A stretch of 64,000 bases of DNA, taken from assembly GCA_013176395.1 (NCBI GenBank), contig JABMLP010000019.1, positions 620,001 to 684,000 of the forward strand, written 5' to 3'. Origin of the DNA: Venturia oleaginea (lineage: Eukaryota > Ascomycota > Dothideomycetes > Venturiales > Venturiaceae). A program made the position numbers and the translations under genes. This document shows, one piece after another, positions 57,762-64,000 of this stretch (the stretch's first letter is position 1; every line of letters starts with the position of its first letter). The notes beneath the pieces were generated by a model. It ran no database searches. It was not told where the DNA came from and saw only the letters and a list, made by a program, of their open reading frames with translations.

Positions 57762-60700
57762 ATGTCGACTGTAGGCGGGACCAACTCGGTTCCCAGCCCA
57801 GCACAGCAAACGGCTATGCTCATGGAGCTGAAGGAACAGATGGACCGCATGGAAGCCGAGTTAGCAGCAAAGAATACTGAACTCGCCAAACTCAAAGGAG
57901 GTAGATTCATCAAGAGAGATCCCCCTGAGAGATACGACGGAAACCGGGAGGGACTAAAGAAGTTCCTTACCCAGGCAGATTTGTTCATCGAAGCCAACAA
58001 GGAAGCGCTACCAGAACCGGAAGATCAAGTCAAGTTTGTGTCAGAACGACTGACCGGAAGAGCCTTCGATTGGTTCGAACCAAAGTTACGAGATTACCTG
58101 GACTACGATGCAAAGAAGCAGGACAAGGAGACCAGGGACATTTTCGGAGACTACGAACACTTTGTGGAGAAGTTGAAGGAAATCTTTGGGAACGTGGACG
58201 AGGTCCGCGAGGCGGAGCGGAAGATCCAACTTATTACCCAGCGAGGGTCGGCGACACAGTATGCTTCAGAGTTCCAGCAGATATCCAGCAAGTTGGGCTG
58301 GGCCGACGGGCCACTCATCACCCACTACTATAAAGGACTGAAGCCACACATCAAGGACGACCTGATTCGAGTCAAGAGGCCCGAGACCATTCATGCATTC
58401 ATGACCCTCACGATCGAGATCGACAACCGACATTACGAGAGGCAGTTGGAGCGCAAGGGCGCAATGCCAACGTTCATGAACCATGCACCAAGAAAACAAG
58501 ACCAACCACAACAGCAGCGGCGACAGCAGCAACCTAATGCGAAGGTTTCTCGACAGCCACCATCGCAACCACACTGGGGAGATCCGATGGACCTCAGTGC
58601 AGCGAAGATACCCAGGATGCAATTCAACCCGAGAAACGAGAAGCGCTTCCAGGACCGAGCATGCTTTACCTGCGGGAAGAGAGATCACTTTGCGAAAGAA
58701 TGCCCGAACAGGACGAGGCAGCTCAATGTGATGGAAGAAGATCGGTTAGATCTTCAGAAGGGACGAGATCGGTCAGATCCTCCCCAAGTACAGAATCAAG
58801 AGGATTCTCCCAGCAAGAGTCAAACAGACGGGACGTATGGAAAGGAAAGCCAACACGCCTGTTTGAGCTGGACGGCTTGTTATGACGAACATTGCAAGGT
58901 GCATATGTCTGACAAGCATGCTTCCGGATGGTATCCAAGGGAACCACGGAAGAGGACTCCTTTGCGAAGGAAAGAGGCAGAGAGTCACCAAGCTCACGAC
59001 CTAACGACGACTGTAGTGGACCAGGAAGACCGGATAACAAAGGACCGTGCCCTCGTACCCAGACAAGAGCCACAGAAGGCCTGCGCAGTGTCGGAGTATG
59101 CTCAACACTTAGAGTTCCATGTGGTGGTAGACGGAAAGCGGATCAAGGCAATGATCGATTCCGGTGCCCATGCGAACTTCATAAGTAAGAACTGCGTCGA
59201 AAAACATGGATTCAAGACCAAGGAAAAGGAAGAGCCTTACCCTGTGCGAGCCTATGATGGAACAGTAAACGAAGACGGAACAGTGGAACAGGAAACAACA
59301 CCCCTGGCCATCAGACTTCAGAGTCACTTCGAGGAGGCTGTCCTAGATGTAGTTGCAATGGATGGACACGAAATTATCTTGGGAGCACCGTGGCTTCGCA
59401 AGTATAACCCAAACATTGACTGGAAAGCGAGAAGTATTGTCTTCTCAGATTGGTGTGGGACAACGTGCAGAAGGGCCGTTAGCAACCACATTCCGGAACA
59501 TCACTCCAACGAGAGGAGTGAAGAGAACGAGAGGATGCGTCACCCCAGAGTCTCGGATAGAACTGAGCAACCATCCAACGAAGAACGGCAGATCGCCGCC
59601 ACCAATCAGATACCACCGGAATATCAAGGTCTCGAAGATGCATTCAGGGAATTGACAGACGACGAGAACCTACCAGACCATCAGCCATGGGATTTGGAAA
59701 TATTGCTGAAGCCAGGTGCAAAGTTGCACTCGCAATCCATCTACAGACTGAATGAAGCTGAGCTAAGGGAGCTCAGAGACCAGCTAAGCGACTTGCTGAA
59801 GAAAGGATACATTCGTGAATCCAAGTCATCATGTGGAGCACCAATCATCTTTGTGGCGAAGAAGGACGGCACTAAGAGGATGTGCGTAGACTATCGACAA
59901 CTGAACGACAACACGGTGAAGAACGTCTACCCACTACCACTGATTGAAGAGCTCAAGGATCGACTTACGGGAGCCACACATTTCACCAAGGTTGACGTCA
60001 GGGACGCATACCATCGAATCCGGATCAAGGAAGGTGATGAATGGAAGACGGCATTCCGCACAAAGTATGGCTTGTATGAGTACTTGCTTATGCCATTCGG
60101 GCTCACCAATGCACCGGCAGCGTTCCAAGCAACGATAAACAACGCACTGAGGGACTTCATCGACAAGTTCGTGGTTGTTTACTTGGACGACGTACTCATC
60201 TACACCGAAGTAACGAAGGAGGAGCACACAGAGAAAGTCCGTGTCGTACTGGGAGCACTTTTGGAGAAAGGCTTCAGAGTAAAGCTCTCCAAATGCGAAT
60301 TCTACACAGAGGACTTTGATTTCCTAGGATTTCGCATCATGCCAGGATTGATAGCAATGGACCAACAGAAGGTCAAGGCTGTCCTGGAGTGGCCACAACC
60401 CAAAACAGTCAGGGACGCACAGTCATTCCTGGGGTTAGCCAATTACTATCGCAAGTTCATCAAGAACCATGGCAGCAAGGCCAGGCCACTCACAGAACTT
60501 ACGAAGAAGAACCAGGAGTTCAAATGGGCAAGAGAGTGTCAAGTGGCTTTCGATAGGATCAAAGCATCCTTTACAAGTTACCCAATCCTGATGATTTTCC
60601 AACCGGATCGGGTAATCATCGTTGAAACAGATGCATCAGACTTTGCCATTGGGGCATGTCTGAGCCAGAAGGATGAGAAGAGTCATCTGCATCCGATCGC

Positions 60701-62520
60701 ATTCTACTCCAGGAAAATGATTCCTGCGGAACAGAATTACGACATATTCGACAAGGAGTTGCTAGCAATTGTGGCAGCACTCAAGGAGTGGAGGGTGTAC
60801 CTCGAGGGAGCTGCACAAACCTTCACAATCATCACGGATCACAAGAACCTGTTACACTTTACAACAACAAAAGTATTGAACAGAAGACAAGCTCGGTGGG
60901 CTGAACAGTTAGCCGCATACGACTTCAAGATAGTCTACCGGAAAGGGTCTGACAACGGGAGAGCCGACGCTCTTAGCAGACGCCCAGACTATGAGGACAA
61001 CGGTCCTAGGCCAGGATACCAGATCCTGAAGGAGAACGAGGACGGATCGCTAAGCTACGCGAATCCTCAAATCTCGGCGATGTTAATGATCTCCAACGAG
61101 GAGCACCAGAAGAACATACGCAACGAATACGAGAACGACTTGATGGCGAAAGAACTCGGCGAAAGACAACACGAGGATCCCCATATTCTGATCGACAATG
61201 AAGGTCTCATACGATACTACGAGAAGGTATACGTGCAGACATCATGCGACAGAAACTTGTCGAAGATGTACATGGCGCATTGGCGCATGGATATCAGGGC
61301 TTCCAGAAGACCTTTGATAGGTTAAAGGAAACATATTACTTCACTGCAATGAGGCAGAAGGTAAAGGATGTGGTTAGCAATTGTGTGGAATGTGCAAGGA
61401 ACAAGGCCAGCCGGCATGCACCGTACGGCGTGATGCAGATTGCTGAAATTCCAACACAACCATGGCAACACATCGCATTGGATTGGATAACAAAGCTTCC
61501 ACCATCCAAGGAACCAATGACAGGAGTAGTATTCGACTCTATCCTAGTCATTACCGACAAACTTACCAAGAGTGGCAAGTTTATCCCGTATCGAGAAAGC
61601 TCGAGTGCGGAGGAACTCTCATATGTGTTATGAGGAATGTCCTCGGCGATCACGGCATGCCACAACGAATCATCTCGGATCGAGATAAGTGGTTAAAATC
61701 GAAGTTCTGGACCTCGTTGATAGGACAGCTGGGAATCAAACAGAAGATGTCCACAGCATACCATCCCCATACAGACGGACAAACGGAACGGTTGAACCAG
61801 ACTTTGGAGCAGTACCTGCGGTTCTACGTGAACTATCGACAGAACAATTGGGTTGAGCTCTTACCACTCGCTCAATTCGCTTATAACAGCGCTGTTACAG
61901 AAACAACCAAGGTCTCACCACACAGGGCATTGTATGGATATCAACCGAGAGCATACTACGAACCGCTAGGACCAACAGAGGTGTCCCAGAATGCGAAGTT
62001 CAGAGTGTCACAACTGAAGGATGTGCAAAGGCAATTGACGCAAGATCTACGTTTTGTAAGCTACAGGACAGCAAAGTACTACAACAACAAGAGGTCTTCG
62101 GCGCCGACCTTTGAAGGAGGGGGATAAGGTCTTCCTGCTCCGAAAAAACATCAAAACAAAGCGACCAAGCGCAAAATTGGACCATGTCAAGATTGGACCA
62201 TTCCGGGTTGTGGAAAGGATTGGGAAAGTCAACTACAGGTTGGAACTACCCCATAGCATGAGAATACACACGGTGTTCCATGTAGCGTTGTTGGAAAAGG
62301 CTCCACCGGGTGCCCAGGTTGATACCACGACGGTAATCACCAACGAGGAAGAAGAGTACGAGGTTGAGGAATTCTTGGACTGCCAGAAGATCCGTGGACA
62401 ACCCTACTACATGACAAAATGGAAAGGGTACGGAAACGAAGAGAATACATGGGAACCCCTCAGCCACTTGAACTCGGCACAGGAGGTGCTTCGCCAATTC
62501 CATCAACAAAACCCACAGTT
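57762..62520 (+). pseudogene. gag-pol polyprotein of the gypsy element, three frame breaks
   Basis: From ATG 57762 (MSTVGGTNSVPSPAQQ). Gag begins with a short coiled coil and the conserved FIKRDPPERYDG; the knuckle CFTCGKRDHFAKEC is near residue 300. The protease motif is AMIDSGAHANF (about 465). Reverse transcriptase shows KRMCVDYRQLN and VVYLDDVLIY (about 806), RNase H ETDASDFAIGACLS (about 955). The phase is lost near 61240; integrase then continues with the zinc-binding HGALAHGYQGF...CVECARNKAS and IALDWITKLP. A second break lies near 61630, before RIISDRDKW and STAYHPHTDGQTERLNQTL. A third lies near 62110, before the chromodomain (YEVEEFLDCQKIRGQPYYMT, KWKGYGNEENTWEPL). Net changes are two one-base losses and one one-base gain. 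The last phase stays open far past the chromodomain, to 63679. Confidence 0.92.
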
Positions 62521-63510
62521 TTCCAAAAATCAGAGTTCGGATCCAACAGTGACGGGTCCGAAGCCCAGTCGACGGTCGGTTCGACTGAGGACCCAGGTAT
62601 CGACAATGGAAGCAGGTTGGCTTCCGGCACAGGCAATTGAGACGGAGACGGAGGAGCCTCGCCAATGGGAACGAGGTATCCATGCAACAGGGCGGTTTCG
62701 TAAGGATGACCATCAGACAGAGTCACCTCACCGCAAAGGGCTGCTTCGTACTCAACACGCTCCAGTGCTTCGATGGATCGAAGATCTTCTGCCCAAAGGG
62801 TTTTTTCCCTCTCGGTCAGAAGATGAAGCTGCTTGCGGAGGCGCAGTTTCTTTTGGTGACGAGTCGCTTCACGCTGACGAAAGCGTTCGCGGAGGATGTC
62901 GTCTTCTATTGTTTCATCCTCAACAGCATCAAGAGCTGAGTGGATCTTGGCCTTCTGCGCGTCAATCTTATCCCCTGCGACAACAGTTAGCACACAGGCT
63001 ACGACAGGTGGATCAGAATCTGACGTGGGCAAACAAGCAAAAGATGCGTAAGAGGAGGGACTTGGACACGATCGACAAGGCGACAGTTATTGCCAAAGAC
63101 ATTGTGGTCATACAGCCAGAGAGCTGGAGTGGAGGCCACACTTGGGAACTTGTGCACAACGCATGGATGGACTACCAGCTCTATCACGCGGATGGAGAAG
63201 AATGGAAAAACCAAGGATTTGACCAAGGGCACAGCGGAAAATTCAGCCAGGCACGAGGAGCCACAAGAACCAGGGATAACTTACAATCTGACTTGGATAA
63301 AATCAAACCACAGCTGCGGTCGGAACCAACACACGCAGAGCATTTCCCCGAGGCCACATCAATGCGACACTCGAGGTTGGAGGAGCGACAGCGTTTGCAA
63401 AGCAACGGCATGATGCTGCCGGAAGACCAGATGCGCGAGGCACGGGAGGAGCGATACAGCTTTGAAGACGAGGCCTTCGGCATGGTTAGAGGATTGATGA
63501 AGGATAACAT
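62460..63510 (-). CDS. antisense gene in the retrotransposon: Zn2Cys6-like cluster plus coiled coil
   Basis: Exon 1 is 63285-63510 and exon 2 is 62460-62974. The intron (310 bp) has a GTAAGT donor, a TGCTAAC branch site and a TCGCAG acceptor, and phases agree, giving 246 residues. The start is ATG 63510 or 63483. Around residue 36 the sequence CKRCRSSNLECRIDVASGKC continues to CSACVGSDRSC: C-X2-C-X6-C-X8-C-X2-C-X6-C, the spacing of fungal Zn2Cys6 clusters. Across the intron comes SKSDWDKIDAQKAKI, then an Arg/Lys/Leu-rich helix (RHQKKLRLRKQLHLL, then IEALERVEYEA) and a Pro/Ser/Asp-rich tail. Its 3' end overlaps the chromodomain region of pol on the other strand. From memory, similar Cys-cluster proteins and antisense genes occur near fungal retroelements; I have not verified this. 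It could bind DNA or regulate the element. Confidence 0.65.
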
Positions 63511-63600
63511 ACGGACCCCAGGGAGCTCACAAACCTTAAGTACCGGGACAGGACGTCAGGTGATTGATAAGCAAAGACAAGGTTTCGGGACCACAACCTA

Positions 63601-63615
63601 TGGAGGGGAGGGTAG
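63601..63615 (+). promoter_or_regulatory. polypurine tract, plus-strand primer site
   Basis: TGGAGGGGAGGGTAG directly precedes the 3' LTR start TGTTACAG, as expected for priming of plus-strand DNA synthesis. Confidence 0.75.
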
Positions 63616-63838
63616 TGTTACAGATCACCTCAAGACCGAAGAGCAGGGACAGCGGGACTTGCAGAGGATGGTTGGATAACAAGAAGTTGTTGTTAGGACT
63701 GATGTGGAGTGGAATCCGTTAGGCGCACAAGAGGGGACTGGTGCAACCAGGTCAGTCCTAAGAGAGAATAGTACGTGCAGGAGTCACGTGATATTCCCAC
63801 AGTTCCCACAGCACTTGGCATTGCCCACAGTGTGGGAA
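63616..63838 (+). repeat. 3' LTR of the gypsy element, truncated
   Basis: Matches 56989 onward for about 220 bp and stops after GTGTGGGA. The rest of the LTR is missing from the window; it may lie beyond an inserted element. Confidence 0.88.
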
Positions 63839-63851
63839 GTGGAAAAAACAG

Positions 63852-64000
63852 CACACACAGCGAGAACTCAATTTTTGGAATTTACAAAAGTATCATCTAA
63901 AGATCATCAAAACACCTCTGCCAGTGGCCGCTCCGGCCTCTAGAGGCCATCGCGCGTCCCTCAGCGTCGATGAGATATCTCTAGAGTCGCCGTCGCGGCC
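63852..64000 (+). repeat. dispersed repeat A, copy 2 (cut by the window edge)
   Basis: Gap-free match to 20134-20282, with the same left boundary (CACACACAGCGAG) and the palindrome GGCCTCTAGAGGCC. It begins within about 13 bp of the 3' LTR break, so it is the likely cause of the truncation. Confidence 0.85.

Larger units (their letters stand above)
56989..63838 (+). mobile_element. Ty3/gypsy LTR retrotransposon (chromovirus), 3' LTR truncated
   Basis: Order: 5' LTR, gag with CCHC knuckle, aspartic protease, reverse transcriptase, RNase H, integrase with a C-terminal chromodomain, an antisense gene, a polypurine tract (63601-63613) and the 3' LTR start. The two LTR starts share about 220 bp with six mismatches and one 2-bp indel by eye. 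The 3' LTR stops matching after 63838, where another repeat (also at 20134) begins. Three frame breaks in the integrase region make this copy non-autonomous. Confidence 0.93.

Noticed and set aside
62520..63679. Sense extension of pol beyond the chromodomain
   Set aside because: Open, but without a recognisable domain, and it runs into the LTR; the antisense reading has splice sites and a Cys pattern, so the sense frame is more likely a by-product.

Overview
The window is nuclear DNA of a filamentous ascomycete (Pezizomycotina; a Leotiomycetes/Helotiales-type genome is my best guess from protein resemblance, not proven). The reasons are short GT-AG introns of about 50-70 bp in most genes, a caleosin, a DUF3176 membrane protein, a fungal-type sirtuin 5 homologue, a 14-helix DHA2 transporter, expanded BTB proteins, and pogo/Fot-type and Ty3/gypsy chromovirus elements. 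All coordinates come from reading the sequence by eye; no database search was run.

Left arm (1-13.2 kb), all on the minus strand: a mitochondrial succinate dehydrogenase flavoprotein, a secreted alkaline phosphatase (five exons), a DHA2-type MFS transporter (six exons), a DUF3176 membrane protein (three exons), and a sirtuin whose catalytic His and NAD-site Gln appear to be replaced.

First repeat island (13.2-25.6 kb): relic ORFs, a decamer repeat, an intact-ORF pogo-like transposon (15738-17586) sitting between two pieces of another transposon-like protein, a two-exon ORF with a premature TGA, a GC-rich repeat that recurs at the right edge of the window, and a row of three decayed BTB-domain genes.

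Central arm (25.8-53.7 kb): a heme-thiolate peroxidase, an NtaA/DszA-type flavin monooxygenase, an IMPACT/UPF0029 protein, a cupin, a decayed RBR ubiquitin ligase, an Emp24-type p24 cargo receptor, a Myb/SANT-like protein with an N/Q/K-rich linker, a GH13 alpha-glucosidase, a caleosin, an MDR oxidoreductase with a tRNA-Thr gene nested antisense in its intron, a DHCR24-like FAD reductase, and a 1,102-residue protein with several SUMO-interaction-like motifs. No obvious operon-like or biosynthetic cluster logic links them.

Right arm (53.7-64 kb), second repeat island: an LTR-like fragment with an internal 103-bp duplication, a second pogo copy (inverted, with a nonsense codon and a terminal frameshift), and a frameshifted Ty3/gypsy chromovirus (56989 to about 63838). 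Antisense to the 3' end of its pol lies a two-exon gene predicted to encode a Zn2Cys6-like cluster followed by a coiled coil. I regard this antisense gene, and the coordinated changes in terminal repeats and DNA-binding residues between the two pogo copies, as the most interesting signals in the window.
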